From positions 2,914,001 through 2,978,000 of the forward strand of contig NZ_CP013380.1 in assembly GCF_001513745.1 (NCBI RefSeq): a stretch of DNA of 64,000 nt, in the 5' to 3' direction. The DNA is from Burkholderia humptydooensis. Its GTDB lineage: Bacteria; Pseudomonadota; Gammaproteobacteria; Burkholderiales; Burkholderiaceae. A model generated the notes under the pieces. It was not told where the DNA came from and did no database searches. It saw only the letters and a list, made by a program, of their open reading frames with translations. Positions 30,621 to 41,300 of the stretch are shown in pieces. The stretch's first letter is position 1, and each line of letters begins with the position of its first letter. The position numbers were made by a program, and so were the translations under genes.

Positions 30621-30740
30621 CTGCCGCATGACCGATGCGGCAGACCTGGCGCTCACTGTTGACAGCTTGTTGCGACGGCGCGCTCGAATGCGCGCCGCGT
30701 GTGACTCGCCGCTCGCCACCCGGCCGGGCCGCGAGCGGCG
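30621..30740. repeat. Three consecutive hairpins between nuoD and nuoE
   Basis: The 166-base gap holds three perfect stems: 30621-30629 with 30635-30643 (9 bp), 30676-30683 with 30690-30697 (8 bp), and 30707-30716 with 30731-30740 (10 bp). None is followed by a T-run on the minus strand. They probably mark mRNA processing or differential stability inside the operon. Confidence 0.6.
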
Positions 30741-30746
30741 CGACCG

Positions 30747-32000
<1,254 letters not shown>

Positions 32001-32009
32001 GACGCCCCC

Positions 32010-32612
32010 TTAATGTTTCAGACCGCCATAGCGATCCTCGCGGATCACGCGCGGCGTGATTTCGCGCGGCTCGATCGTCACCGGCTGGTACACGACGCGC
32101 TTCTCTTCCGGGTCGTAACGCATTTCGACGTAGCCGGAAACCGGGAAATCCTTGCGGAACGGGTGACCGATGAAGCCGTAGTCGGTGAGGATGCGGCGCA
32201 GGTCGGGGTGGCCTTCGAACACGATGCCGTAGAGGTCGAACGCTTCGCGCTCGTACCAGTTCGCCGAGCTCCAGATGTCGACGACCGACGGCACGATCGG
32301 CAGATCGTCATCCGGCGCGAACACGCGCACGCGCAGGCGCCAGTTGTTCGCGACCGACAGCAGGTGCAGGACGGCGGCAAAGCGCGGGCCGTCGTAGGCG
32401 CCGTCGCCGTAGGTTTGATAGTCGATGCCGCAGAGGTCGATCAACTGCTCGAAGCCGAGCGAGCGATCGTCGCGCAGTTGCTTCGCGACTTCGAGGTAAT
32501 CACTCGCCTTCACGACGAGCGTGAGCTCGCCAACCGCTTCGACGAGGCTCACCGCGCGCGCGCCGAGCGCGGCTTCGAGGTTCGCCTTGAGGGTCTCGAT
32601 TTTGCTTGCCAT
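32010..32612 (-). CDS. nuoC: NADH-quinone oxidoreductase subunit C
   Basis: This 200-residue 30-kDa-type subunit has the family motif [20 protein letters not shown] followed by [10 protein letters not shown]. The start at 32612 (MASKIETLK) leaves a 20-base gap after nuoB; the longer frame upstream overlaps nuoB. Confidence 0.96.
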   Translation of the reverse strand: MASKIETLKANLEAALGARAVSLVEAVGELTLVVKASDYLEVAKQLRDDRSLGFEQLIDLCGIDYQTYGDGAYDGPRFAAVLHLLSVANNWRLRVRVFAPDDDLPIVPSVVDIWSSANWYEREAFDLYGIVFEGHPDLRRILTDYGFIGHPFRKDFPVSGYVEMRYDPEEKRVVYQPVTIEPREITPRVIREDRYGGLKH

Positions 32613-32632
32613 GTTGTGGGGTGCTCGATGCT

Positions 32633-33112
32633 TTATTGACGGGCGATGGTGCTCGTGCGGCGGATCTTCGCCTGCAACTGGATCACGCCGTAGACGAGCG
32701 CCTCTGCGGTCGGCGGGCAGCCGGGAACGTAGACGTCGACGGGCACGATCCGGTCGCAGCCGCGAACCACCGAGTACGAGTAGTGGTAGTAGCCGCCGCC
32801 GTTCGCGCAGGACCCCATCGAGATCACCCAGCGCGGCTCGGCCATCTGGTCGTAGACGCGGCGCAGCGCGGGCGCCATCTTGTTGCAGAGCGTACCCGCG
32901 ACGATCATCACGTCGGACTGGCGCGGGCTCGGACGGAACACGACACCGAACCGGTCGAGGTCGTAGCGGGCGGCGCCCGCATGCATCATTTCCACTGCGC
33001 AGCACGCGAGCCCGAACGTCATCGGCCATAGCGAGCCGGTACGCGTCCAGTTGATCAGCTTGTCAGCCGTGGTGGTGACAAACCCTTCCTTCAAGACCCC
33101 TTCGATACTCAT
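32633..33112 (-). CDS. nuoB: NADH-quinone oxidoreductase subunit B
   Basis: This 159-residue subunit holds cluster N2, the last donor to quinone, through the [16 protein letters not shown] and PGCPPTAEA cysteines. The start at 33112 ([10 protein letters not shown]) is the usual betaproteobacterial N-terminus. Confidence 0.97.
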
Positions 33113-33174
33113 TTGCTTTCCACTCCAGACAGGCGGCGACGCGTGGCCGCCCATGCAAACCGGCGATTAGCCCG

Positions 33175-33534
33175 TCACTCCCAGTCGAGGCCGCCCTTCT
33201 TCCAGATATAGGCAAAGCCGAGCAGGAATTCGAGCAGGAAAATCATCATTGCGACGAAACCGGGCCAGCCGATTTCGCGCAGGGCGACGCCCCACGGAAA
33301 CAGGAATGCGGTTTCGAGATCGAAGATGATGAACAGAATCGCAACGAGGTAGTAGCGCACATCGAACTTCATGCGCGCGTCCTCGAACGCCTCGAAGCCG
33401 CACTCGTAGGGCGCGTTCTTCTCGCTGTCGGGCTTGTTGGGACCGAGGATCTTGCCGATGCTGACCAGCGCTATACCTAAACCAGTGCCCACCAGGAGGA
33501 ACAACAAGACGGGGTAATAGGCTGCGAGGTTCAA
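33175..33534 (-). CDS. nuoA: NADH-quinone oxidoreductase subunit A (TTG start)
   Basis: This 119-residue membrane subunit has three helices and the conserved [12 protein letters not shown] loop. The start codon is TTG at 33534, supported by AGAGGAT about 5 bases upstream and by the usual [13 protein letters not shown]-terminus. It is the first gene of the 14-gene complex I operon; the promoter must lie in 33535-33640. Confidence 0.95.
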   Translation of the reverse strand: MNLAAYYPVLLFLLVGTGLGIALVSIGKILGPNKPDSEKNAPYECGFEAFEDARMKFDVRYYLVAILFIIFDLETAFLFPWGVALREIGWPGFVAMMIFLLEFLLGFAYIWKKGGLDWE

Positions 33535-33644
33535 GGCTATCCTCTATTGGTTGGTTCCGAGCGTTCCGGAGAATAACACCGTTCCGGGGAAAGGATCATT
33601 TCGGACTACCGGAGAACCCAAGCTGAGCGCAAGGGTAGCCCAGA
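33535..33644 (-). promoter_or_regulatory. Upstream region of the nuo operon
   Basis: This is the only space for a nuo promoter after the tRNA terminator. An 8-base direct repeat CCGGAACG appears twice, 18 bases apart, in the minus-strand sequence CCGGAACGGTGTTATTCT then CCGGAACG. I cannot assign a -35/-10 pair with confidence. The repeat could be a regulator site. Confidence 0.35.
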
Positions 33645-33680
33645 AATGAAAAATGCCAGCCACACGAAGCGGCTGGCATT
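33645..33680 (-). terminator. Intrinsic terminator after tRNA-Leu
   Basis: On the minus strand a 10-bp stem (33671-33680 with 33652-33661) is followed by a T-rich run. It ends the unit that contains the tRNA (and perhaps tpiA-secG) just before the nuo operon. Confidence 0.85.
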
Positions 33681-33689
33681 AAGTAACTT

Positions 33690-33774
33690 TGGTGCCGACG
33701 GCGAGACTCGAACTCGCACAGCTTTCGCCACTACCCCCTCAAGATAGCGTGTCTACCAATTTCACCACGTCGGC
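33690..33774 (-). tRNA. tRNA-Leu(GAG)
   Basis: The 85-base minus-strand sequence starts GCCGACGTGGTGAAATTGG and ends with encoded CCA. The acceptor arm GCCGACG pairs with CGTCGGC, and the T arm contains GTTCGAGTC. The anticodon stem CTATC/GGTAG encloses the loop TTGAGGG, giving anticodon GAG (Leu codons CTC/CTT). A variable arm of Leu type is present. It follows secG, the same order as secG-leuU in E. coli. Confidence 0.95.
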
Positions 33775-33882
33775 ACTGCATGCAACCCGGGAGGAAACTT
33801 CGTATCCCGCGAATCGCTTCAAGAACAAAATTCTAACCCGGTTCCCTGAATTGTTCAACGCACAAACGCGTTTTTTTTAAAT

Positions 33883-34260
33883 TTATTTCGGCACGTCCTG
33901 ACCCGGCGCAGACGCAGCCGACACGGCCGCCGGCGCGGATACGGCAGGCGCCTGCGATGCGGCGGGCGCCGACGCGGCGGGCACGGGCGCTGCGCCGAGC
34001 ACGCCGACCGACGGCGCCGACTTGTACGAGCCGAGGTAGGTCAGCGCGAGCGTTGCGATGAAGAAGATCGTCGCCAGAACCGCCGTCGTGCGCGACAGAA
34101 AGTTCGCGGAGCCGGTCGCGCCGAAGAGGCTGCCCGATGCGCCGCTGCCGAACGCCGCGCCCATGTCGGCGCCCTTGCCATGCTGCAGCAGCACGAGGCC
34201 GATCACGCCGAGCGCGGACAATAATTGAACCACAATGATCAAGACTTTCAGATACGGCAT
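33883..34260 (-). CDS. secG: Preprotein translocase subunit SecG
   Basis: This 125-residue protein has two membrane helices (about 4-24 and 52-72) joined by the conserved LLQHGKGADMGAAFGSGAS loop, typical of SecG, which assists SecYE-SecA export. The C-terminal 45 residues are an Ala/Pro/Ser-rich tail, common in this genus. It lies between tpiA and tRNA-Leu on the same strand. Confidence 0.93.
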   Translation of the reverse strand: MPYLKVLIIVVQLLSALGVIGLVLLQHGKGADMGAAFGSGASGSLFGATGSANFLSRTTAVLATIFFIATLALTYLGSYKSAPSVGVLGAAPVPAASAPAASQAPAVSAPAAVSAASAPGQDVPK

Positions 34261-34345
34261 ACATTCACCTGTTTGGTTTCAGGCAACCGGCGCACCTGCC
34301 GGCCACCCCGATATTCTTCGTTCTTCGCGCGCGGCCCGCGAACGC

Positions 34346-35101
34346 TTACTGCGCTGCCCGGCAGATCGCCAGGAAATCCCCGCTCTTCAACGACGCACCG
34401 CCGATCAGGCCGCCGTCGATGTCCGGCTGGCCGAACAGTTCGACCGCATTGTCGGCCTTCACGCTGCCGCCATACAACAGCGACACGTGCTCCGCGCCCT
34501 TCGCCGCGAGCCGTCCGCGCAGGAACGCATGCACCTGCTGCGCCTGTTCGGCCGTCGCGCTCCTGCCCGTGCCGATCGCCCACACGGGCTCGTACGCGAC
34601 GACGACGCGCGCCGCCTCGTCCGACGACAGCACCGCGAGCACCGCGTCGAGCTGCGTGCCGACGACCTGCTCGGTCGCGCCCGCTTCGCGCTCGGCGAGC
34701 GTCTCGCCGACGCACACGACGGGCGTCAGCCCCGCGGCGAGCGCGCGCTGCGTCTTCGCCGCGACCGTCTCGTTCGATTCGCCGTGATACGCGCGGCGCT
34801 CCGAGTGCCCGATGATCGCATAGGCCGCGCCGAACTCCGCGACCATGCCGGCCGCGACTTCGCCGGTATAAGCGCCCTGCTCGTGCGCGGACACGTCCTG
34901 CGAGCCCCACGCGACACGCCCGCCGTGAAGCCGAGCCTGCGCCTGCGCGAGATACGGGAACGGCACGCACACGCCGATGCCGACGTGCTCGCGCACCGCT
35001 TGCGCGCCCTGCGCGACTTCGTTCAGCAATGCCTGGTTGCCGCTCAGGCGACCGTGCATCTTCCAGTTGCCGATCACCCGCTTGATTCTTTGTTTCGACA
35101 T
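34346..35101 (-). CDS. tpiA: Triosephosphate isomerase
   Basis: This 251-residue TIM barrel has the active-site Lys in GNWKMHG, His in IIGHSERR, Glu in VAYEPVWAIGTG, and the phosphate-binding LYGGSVK near the end. It interconverts dihydroxyacetone phosphate and glyceraldehyde 3-phosphate in glycolysis and gluconeogenesis. The start at 35101 (MSKQRIKRV) fits family N-termini. Confidence 0.97.
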   Translation of the reverse strand: MSKQRIKRVIGNWKMHGRLSGNQALLNEVAQGAQAVREHVGIGVCVPFPYLAQAQARLHGGRVAWGSQDVSAHEQGAYTGEVAAGMVAEFGAAYAIIGHSERRAYHGESNETVAAKTQRALAAGLTPVVCVGETLAEREAGATEQVVGTQLDAVLAVLSSDEAARVVVAYEPVWAIGTGRSATAEQAQQVHAFLRGRLAAKGAEHVSLLYGGSVKADNAVELFGQPDIDGGLIGGASLKSGDFLAICRAAQ

Positions 35102-35205
35102 CGTATGTCTCGTCGTGGACGCGCCGAAGCCGGGCGTCGTGTTCATCTGGCGAAGCGAACCTGCGATTTTACTGCGACGCTAGAGAACCGGTCAAACGAC
35201 CGATG

Positions 35206-36225
35206 TCAAGCGTTCGCACCCCAATCGAGCACGATCTTGCCGACGTGCTCGCTGCTTTCCATCAGCGCATGCGCGTCAGCGGCCTGCGCGGCCGGCAGCG
35301 CGCGATAGACGACGGGCTTCACGCGCCCGCCTTCGATGAGCGGCCACACGCGCGCCTTCAGTTGCGCGGCGATGCGCGCCTTGAATTCGACGGGGCGCGG
35401 CCGAAGCGTCGAGCCCGTGATCGTGAGGCGCCGCCGCAGGATCTCGGCCACGTTGATTTCCGACTTCGCGCCGCCGAGGAGTGCGATCACGACGAGCCGC
35501 CCGCCGTCCGCGAGCGCCGTCAGTTCGCGCGGCACGTACGCGCCCGCGACCATGTCGAGAATCACGTCGACGCCGCGATCGTGCGTGAGCGACTTCACGA
35601 CCTCGACGAAATCCTCAGTCTTGTAGTTGATCGCGCGCTCCGCGCCAAGCGTTTCGCAGGCGCGGCACTTGTCGTCCGTGCCCGCAGTCGCGAACACGCG
35701 AAAGCCGAGTGCATGCGCGATCTGGATCGCCGCCACGCCGATGCCGCTCGAGCCGCCCTGCACGAGGAGCGTTTCCTGCGCGCCGCCCTCGCCCGCGCCC
35801 AGTTGCGCGCGATCGAACACGTTGCTCCAGACGGTGAAGAACGTCTCGGGCAGCGAAGCGGCCTCGACGTCGGTCAACCCCTTCGGCGCCGGCAGACACT
35901 GCGCGAGCGGCGCCGCGACGTATTGCGCATAGCCGCCGCCCGCGAGCAGCGCGCAGACGCGGTCGCCGAGCTTCAGCCCGAACGGGTTCGCCGCGGGATC
36001 GGACAGATCGCCGCCGACGATCACGCCCGCCACCTCGAGACCCGGCAGATCCGATGCGCCGGGAGGCGGCGCATAAGCGCCCTTTCGCTGGAACACGTCC
36101 GGGCGGTTGACGCCGGACGCCGCCACCTTGATCAGCACCTCGCCGCGCTTCGGCTCCGGCTGCGGCCGCTCCGTCAGCTTCAGCACGTCCGGCGCGCCGA
36201 ATTCGGTGATTTCGATCGCTTTCAT
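35206..36225 (-). CDS. NAD(P)H-quinone oxidoreductase (zinc-free MDR, PIG3-like)
   Basis: This 339-residue medium-chain reductase lacks the zinc Cys set and has the NADPH Rossmann motif LLVQGGSSGIGVAAIQIAHA. N-terminal KAIEITEFGAPDVLKL and ASGVNRPDVFQRKGAY fit the PIG3/quinone reductase group. It probably reduces quinones or enones. The start at 36225 follows TTGGAGC. It lies between pnp and tpiA on the same strand. Confidence 0.9.
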   Translation of the reverse strand: MKAIEITEFGAPDVLKLTERPQPEPKRGEVLIKVAASGVNRPDVFQRKGAYAPPPGASDLPGLEVAGVIVGGDLSDPAANPFGLKLGDRVCALLAGGGYAQYVAAPLAQCLPAPKGLTDVEAASLPETFFTVWSNVFDRAQLGAGEGGAQETLLVQGGSSGIGVAAIQIAHALGFRVFATAGTDDKCRACETLGAERAINYKTEDFVEVVKSLTHDRGVDVILDMVAGAYVPRELTALADGGRLVVIALLGGAKSEINVAEILRRRLTITGSTLRPRPVEFKARIAAQLKARVWPLIEGGRVKPVVYRALPAAQAADAHALMESSEHVGKIVLDWGANA

Positions 36226-36295
36226 GCACGTCGCTCCAAGATCGTGACGGGTTTGCGCGTGCGATGCCGCACCCCGCAAACCGGTCCATCCTGTG

Positions 36296-36330
36296 AAAAA
36301 CGGCCGGCGCGCGTTCGCGCTGCCGGCCGT
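36296..36330 (-). terminator. Intrinsic terminator after pnp
   Basis: On the minus strand a 9-bp stem (36322-36330 with 36300-36308) is followed by a T-run (TTTTT at about 36296-36300). It lies 12 bases after the pnp stop. Confidence 0.82.
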
Positions 36331-36341
36331 CGCCTTGCCGC

Positions 36342-38483
36342 TTACTGCTGCGGCGGCGTGTCCGTCTGGGCGGCCGCTTCGTTCAGCAGCGCCTTCGCCG
36401 ACAGGCGCACGCGCCCCTTCTCGTCCGTCTGGATCACCTTGACCTTCACCTGCTGGCCTTCCTTCAGGTAGTCGTTGATGTCCTTCACGCGCTCGTTGAC
36501 GATCTCGGAGATGTGCAGCAGACCGTCCTTGCCCGGCAGCAGGTTCACGATCGCGCCGAAATCGAGGAGCTTCAGCACCGTGCCTTCGTACACCTGACCG
36601 ACTTCGATCTCGGCCGTGATGTTCTCGATGCGCTTCTTCGCCTCGGCCATGCCTTCGCTGTTCGTGCTCGCGATCGTCACGACGCCGTCGTCCGAAATGT
36701 CGATCGTCGTGCCGGTTTCTTCCGTCAGCGCGCGAATCACCGAACCGCCCTTGCCGATCACGTCGCGGATCTTTTCCGGGTTGATCTTGATCGTGATCAT
36801 GCGCGGCGCGAATTCGGACAGTTGCGTGTTCGCACCCGCGACCGCTTCCTTCATCTTGCCGAGGATATGCATGCGGCCTTCCTTCGCCTGCGCGAGCGCG
36901 ACCTGCATGATTTCCTTCGTGATGCCCTGGATCTTGATGTCCATCTGCAGCGCGGTCACGCCTTCCGCCGTGCCCGCCACCTTGAAGTCCATGTCGCCGA
37001 GGTGATCTTCGTCGCCAAGGATGTCGGTCAGCACCGCGAACTTGTTGCCTTCGAGGATCAGACCCATCGCGATGCCCGCGACGTGCGCCTTCATCGGCAC
37101 GCCGGCATCCATCAGCGCGAGGCAGCCGCCGCACACCGACGCCATCGACGACGAACCGTTCGACTCGGTGATTTCCGACACGACGCGGATCGAGTAGCCG
37201 AATTCGTCGGCGCTCGGCAGGCACGCGACGAGCGCGCGCTTCGCGAGCCGGCCGTGGCCGATTTCGCGGCGCTTCGGCGAGCCGACGCGGCCCGTTTCGC
37301 CGGTCGCGAACGGGGGCATGTTGTAGTGGAGCATGAAGCGGTCGCGGTACTCGCCTTCGAGCGCGTCGATGATCTGCTCGTCGCCCTTCGTGCCAAGCGT
37401 CGCGACCACCAGCGCCTGCGTCTCGCCGCGCGTGAACAGCGCCGAACCGTGGGTGCGCGGCAGCACGCCCGTGCGGATCTCGATCGGACGCACGGTGCGC
37501 GTGTCGCGGCCGTCGATGCGCGGCTCGCCGCCCAGGATCTGGCCGCGGACGATCTTCGCCTCGAGGTCGAACAGGATGTTGCCGACGGTTGCCTTGTCGG
37601 CCGCGACCGTGCCGGCCGCCAGCGCGTCTTCTTCCAGCTTCGCCGACGTCGCCGCGTACACTTCCTTCAGCTTCGTCGAGCGCGCCTGCTTGTCGCGGAT
37701 CTGGTAGGCGGCGAGCAGTTCCGGCTGCGCGAGCTCGGTCACGCGCGCGTTCAGCGCCTCGTCCTTCGGCGCCGGCTGCCAGTCCCACTCGGGCTTGCCG
37801 CCTTCGCGCACGAGCTCATGGATCGCGTCGATCGCGGTCTGCATCTGCTCGTGGCCGAACACGACCGCGCCGAGCATCACGTCTTCCGGCAACTGATCCG
37901 CTTCGGATTCGACCATCAGCACCGCACGCTCCGTTCCCGCGACGACGAGGTCGAGGCGCGACGCCTTGATCTGCGCGCGCGTCGGGTTCAGCACGTATTC
38001 ATTGTTCACGTACGCGACGCGCGCGGCGCCGACCGGGCCGTTGAACGGCAGGCCGGACACGGCGAGCGCAGCCGATGCGCCGATGAGCGCCGGGATGTCG
38101 GCCGGAATTTCCGGGTTCACCGACAGAACGTGAATCACGACCTGCACTTCGTTGTAGAAGCCCTCCGGGAAGAGCGGGCGCAGCGGCCGGTCGATGAGGC
38201 GCGAGGTCAGCGTCTCGTGCTCCGACGGACGGCCCTCGCGGCGGAAGAAGCCGCCCGGGATCTTGCCGGCCGAGTAGGTCTTCTCGATGTAGTCGACGGT
38301 GAGCGGGAAGAAATCCTGGCCCGGCTTCGCCGACTTCGCGCCGACGACGGTCGCGAGGACGACGGTGTCCTCGATGTCGACGACGACGGCGCCGCTAGCC
38401 TGGCGCGCGATTTCGCCGGTTTCGAGGCGCACCTTGTGCTGGCCCCATTGGAATTCCTTCACGACTTTATTGAACAGAGACAT
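36342..38483 (-). CDS. pnp: Polyribonucleotide nucleotidyltransferase (PNPase)
   Basis: This 713-residue protein has two RNase PH domains (about 1-230 and 310-550), a KH domain with [18 protein letters not shown], and a C-terminal S1 domain ending near 695. It degrades RNA phosphorolytically from the 3' end and is part of the degradosome. It follows rpsO, the conserved bacterial order. The leader upstream contains a long inverted repeat, a likely place for self-regulation. Confidence 0.97.
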   Translation of the reverse strand: MSLFNKVVKEFQWGQHKVRLETGEIARQASGAVVVDIEDTVVLATVVGAKSAKPGQDFFPLTVDYIEKTYSAGKIPGGFFRREGRPSEHETLTSRLIDRPLRPLFPEGFYNEVQVVIHVLSVNPEIPADIPALIGASAALAVSGLPFNGPVGAARVAYVNNEYVLNPTRAQIKASRLDLVVAGTERAVLMVESEADQLPEDVMLGAVVFGHEQMQTAIDAIHELVREGGKPEWDWQPAPKDEALNARVTELAQPELLAAYQIRDKQARSTKLKEVYAATSAKLEEDALAAGTVAADKATVGNILFDLEAKIVRGQILGGEPRIDGRDTRTVRPIEIRTGVLPRTHGSALFTRGETQALVVATLGTKGDEQIIDALEGEYRDRFMLHYNMPPFATGETGRVGSPKRREIGHGRLAKRALVACLPSADEFGYSIRVVSEITESNGSSSMASVCGGCLALMDAGVPMKAHVAGIAMGLILEGNKFAVLTDILGDEDHLGDMDFKVAGTAEGVTALQMDIKIQGITKEIMQVALAQAKEGRMHILGKMKEAVAGANTQLSEFAPRMITIKINPEKIRDVIGKGGSVIRALTEETGTTIDISDDGVVTIASTNSEGMAEAKKRIENITAEIEVGQVYEGTVLKLLDFGAIVNLLPGKDGLLHISEIVNERVKDINDYLKEGQQVKVKVIQTDEKGRVRLSAKALLNEAAAQTDTPPQQ

Positions 38484-38582
38484 GGTCGCTCCTTTTCGTT
38501 CGTTATCGAACGCCGTGCGCGGACGAGGCCGGCGCGGCGATGGCGCGACCGGGCCACATGGGAAGAGGTGTGTTTTTTATGC

Positions 38583-38642
38583 CATTCCAGCGCCTTGCTC
38601 GCCGCCCGGCGTCGTGCGGGACGCGAACAGCGCGCTGGAATG
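38583..38642 (-). ncRNA. Long stem-loop in the pnp leader
   Basis: Perfect 11-base arms enclose a 38-base GC-rich loop that can fold further. In E. coli the pnp leader forms an RNase III-cleaved stem that PNPase uses to repress its own synthesis. The position here, 100-160 bases before the start codon, fits an analogous element. Confidence 0.5.
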
Positions 38643-38718
38643 ACACAAAGCTCAACCCTTGTGCGCCTGGCCGGTTGTGGGCTTCGACAGCCCGGCGGCA
38701 AGCATCGTGCATGCCGCG

Positions 38719-38758
38719 AAAAAACAAAATGCCTGTATCAGCAGACTGACACAGGCAT
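38719..38758 (-). terminator. Intrinsic terminator after rpsO
   Basis: On the minus strand a stem of 13 positions with one mismatch (arms 38729-38741 and 38746-38758, loop of 4) is followed by TTTTGTTTTTT. It lies 26 bases after the rpsO stop and probably allows partial read-through into pnp. Confidence 0.88.
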
Positions 38759-38784
38759 CTTGCTGGAGGCGAGCAACGCCCCGA

Positions 38785-39054
38785 TTACTTGCGCAGACCC
38801 AGCTTCTCGATCAGCGCGCGGTAGCGGTCGGCATCCTTGCCCTTGAGGTAGTCGAGCAGCTTGCGGCGGCGGCTCACCATGCGCAGCAGGCCACGGCGGC
38901 TGTGGTGGTCCTTCGCGTGGGTCTTGAAGTGACCCGTCAGTTCCGTGATGCGCGCCGTCAGCAGTGCGACCTGCACTTCGGGCGAGCCCGTATCGTTGGC
39001 GCCGCGCGCGAACTGAGCAACAACTTCCGACTTCTTGATATCAGCAACAGACAT
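38785..39054 (-). CDS. rpsO: 30S ribosomal protein S15
   Basis: This 89-residue protein has the full S15 length. It contains [32 protein letters not shown] and [13 protein letters not shown], the residues that contact the 16S rRNA central domain. It starts at MSVADIKK after AAGGAAA. Confidence 0.98.
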
Positions 39055-39159
39055 TTGATTTCCTTTCGACTGAACAGGCGGACACGGAAGAAAGGCCGTG
39101 CCGTGATTTGCAACCGGCGCGCATTGTAGCACAAGTCGCACGGCCGGCGAACCCCGCCT

Positions 39160-40449
39160 TCACGGGCGTTTCATGCGGCATGCGGCGGGCGCCGCGTCCC
39201 GCGCGGGAGGCAGCTCGAGCACCGTCCGGAACCCGTAGCCCGACCCCGCGTTGTCGAAACGCACGCCCGGCGCGCCGGCGCGATCCATCTCGATCACGTA
39301 AAGGGGTTGGATCAACTGGTGATCGGCCGCGCGCATCTGCGCCGGATGGAATCCGTCGTCGTATCGCATTCCTTCGAGCGCCTTCGCAACCGCGACCGGA
39401 TCGGCCGAGCCCGCACGCGTCATCGCCGCCGCGACCATCTCGACCATCTCGCTCATCCGCCGCACCGGATAATCGTCCTGCGGCGCCGGAAAGCGCGCGC
39501 GGAACGCCCGGTAGAACGCATCGGACTGCGCGCCGCCCGCGTTTGGATGCCAGTCGGCGACCGCGAGCACGCGCTTCACGCCCGCGTCGCCGAGCGCGGC
39601 GGGCGCGTCCAGACTGTTGCCGTAGAACGTGTAGAACTTCGTCGCGAGCCCCTGCTCGCGCGCCGCCCGCACGAGCAGCGTCAGATCGTTGCCCCAGTTG
39701 CCCGTCACGACCGCGTCCGCGCCGCTCGCGCGAATCTTCGCGACATACGGCGCGAAGTCCTTCACGCGCCCGATCGGATGGAACTCGTCGCCGACGATCT
39801 CGATGTCCGGCCGGCGCGCCTTCAGCGCGGCGCGCGCGAGCGTGCTGACGTCGTGCCCGAAGCTGTAGTCCTGATTGAGCAGGTAGACCTTCCCCACCGC
39901 GCGGTCGCGCGCGAGCACGCCGGCGAGCGCGTCCATTCGCATGCCTGCGTGCGCGTCGAAGCGGAAGTGCCAGAAGCTGCAGTCCCGGCCCGTCAGCGCG
40001 GGATCGTCGGCCGAATAGTTGAGGAACAGCGCGCGACGCCCAGGGTCGCGCGCGTTGTGCTTGTCGAGCGCGGCCACGAGCGCCGCCGCGACGGCCGAGC
40101 CGTTGCCCTGCGCGATGAAACCGATCCCCTTGTCGGTCGCCGCGCGCAACTGGACGAGCGCGTCCTCGACGCCGCCCCTGCTGTCGAGCACGACGAGCTC
40201 GAGCGGATGGGCGCCGTCGCGCAGCCGCACGCCGCCTTGCGCATTGACGCGCTCGACGCCGAAGCGCAGATTGCGCTCGACCGCCGCGCCCGCGTTCGCG
40301 AACGGCCCCGACATCCCCTCGACAAGCGCGATCCGGATCGGCTCGGCCGCCGCAGTGAGCGCCTCACCGGCCGCCGCGAGCGACGGCAGCATCGTCAGGG
40401 ATAGCGCCGCCGAAGCGGCGGCGGCAAAACGCATCCAGTAGGAAGACAT
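39160..40449 (-). CDS. Branched-chain amino acid-type ABC transporter substrate-binding protein (orphan)
   Basis: This 429-residue periplasmic binding protein (LivJ/peripla_BP_6 fold) has a signal peptide of about 27-30 residues and the family opening IRIALVEGMSGPFANAG. It is expected to bind amino acids or small organic acids. No permease or ATPase genes are adjacent, so its transport partner lies elsewhere or it acts as a sensor. It is divergent from the lipoprotein gene. Confidence 0.86.
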   Translation of the reverse strand: MSSYWMRFAAAASAALSLTMLPSLAAAGEALTAAAEPIRIALVEGMSGPFANAGAAVERNLRFGVERVNAQGGVRLRDGAHPLELVVLDSRGGVEDALVQLRAATDKGIGFIAQGNGSAVAAALVAALDKHNARDPGRRALFLNYSADDPALTGRDCSFWHFRFDAHAGMRMDALAGVLARDRAVGKVYLLNQDYSFGHDVSTLARAALKARRPDIEIVGDEFHPIGRVKDFAPYVAKIRASGADAVVTGNWGNDLTLLVRAAREQGLATKFYTFYGNSLDAPAALGDAGVKRVLAVADWHPNAGGAQSDAFYRAFRARFPAPQDDYPVRRMSEMVEMVAAAMTRAGSADPVAVAKALEGMRYDDGFHPAQMRAADHQLIQPLYVIEMDRAGAPGVRFDNAGSGYGFRTVLELPPARDAAPAACRMKRP

Positions 40450-40799
40450 CGCGTGGTTTCCTGCGCAGTCCGTTCGTCGAGCGCAGGATCATAGGCGAGC
40501 GCACGCCGGACGGGCAAGCCGCGCGGCGCGCGGTCGCATCGGCGGACACGTCGCATGACGGGTGCTGGCGCGGATATCGGTCGCCCGGACGGCCGGCCAG
40601 CCGATTCGATCGGGTCTGCCGTTCCCGCCCCGCCCGCTCGCGATTGCGATGCACGGCCCGCACCGGGCGCCGGGTCCGCCGAACCGCACCGGAGCACCCC
40701 GCCCCGCGGGCGCCGCGGCGCAAACTTTTCCGGGCCGGCACGCGCACGCGAACGCCCGCCGTGATAAAACGTCGCCATTCCCGCCTCATGGAGAAACGC
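40450..40799. other. Divergent intergenic region, no gene seen
   Basis: This 350-base GC-rich region between the binding-protein and lipoprotein genes holds both promoters. Open frames across it on both strands show no family features and look like GC-driven shadows. No clear operator or hairpin was found. Confidence 0.5.
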
Positions 40800-41300
40800 A
40801 TGTTCGCTCGTCTCCCGGTTCTGTTCGCTTGCGCGGCGGCGCTTCTCGCCGGCTGCGCGCAACCGTGGCAGCAATTTCGCGCCGGTGATGACTCGTCGGC
40901 GATCGTCGCCCGAATGGGGCCGCCGCGCGAAGTCTACGATCTGCCGAACGGCGGCAAGCGCCTGATGTGGCCGACGCAGCCGATGGGCGAAGTCACGACG
41001 GCCGCCGACATCGACGCCCACGACCGCATCGTCAACGTGCGGCAGGTGCTGCAGCCGCTCGAGTTCTATCGCGCCGAGATCGGCAAGTGGACCAGGACCG
41101 ACGTGCTCGTGAACTTCGGCCGCCCTGTCGAGACGTCGTACTTTCCGCTGATGAAGCGCGAAGTGTGGACGTACCGCTACCTCGAAGACAACGTCTGGTA
41201 CATGCTCTACAGCTTCTACTTCGACGACGACGGCATCCTGCGGCTCACGCAAAAGACACCCGACCCGCTGCACGACCCTGATCGCCGCACGCTGTTCTGA
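40800..41300 (+). CDS. Outer-membrane-type lipoprotein
   Basis: This 166-residue protein has a signal peptide with lipobox LLAGC, giving lipidated Cys at residue 19. The mature part has an N-terminal segment resembling SmpA/BamE-like repeats (ARMGPPREVYDLPNGGKRLMW and a second VNFGRPVETSYF unit). The start at 40800 is chosen because GGAGA lies 6 bases before it; the ATG at 40788 has none. Function is unknown. It ends near a plus-strand intrinsic terminator. Confidence 0.82.
   Translation: MFARLPVLFACAAALLAGCAQPWQQFRAGDDSSAIVARMGPPREVYDLPNGGKRLMWPTQPMGEVTTAADIDAHDRIVNVRQVLQPLEFYRAEIGKWTRTDVLVNFGRPVETSYFPLMKREVWTYRYLEDNVWYMLYSFYFDDDGILRLTQKTPDPLHDPDRRTLF

Larger units (their letters stand above)
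38484..38784 (-). promoter_or_regulatory. rpsO-pnp intergenic region
   Basis: This 301-base gap contains the rpsO terminator (38719-38758) and an 11-bp inverted repeat in the pnp leader (38583-38593 with 38632-38642). No gene is credible here; the plus-strand open frames are shadows. The A+T-rich patch at 38570-38582 flanks the leader hairpin. Confidence 0.6.

Noticed and set aside
33689..33880. 63-codon ORF over the tRNA
   Set aside because: It lies on the opposite strand of tRNA-Leu and its flank; a common false gene over tRNAs.
38540..38749. 69-codon ORF between rpsO and pnp
   Set aside because: It overlaps the pnp leader hairpin and the rpsO terminator and has no coding features.
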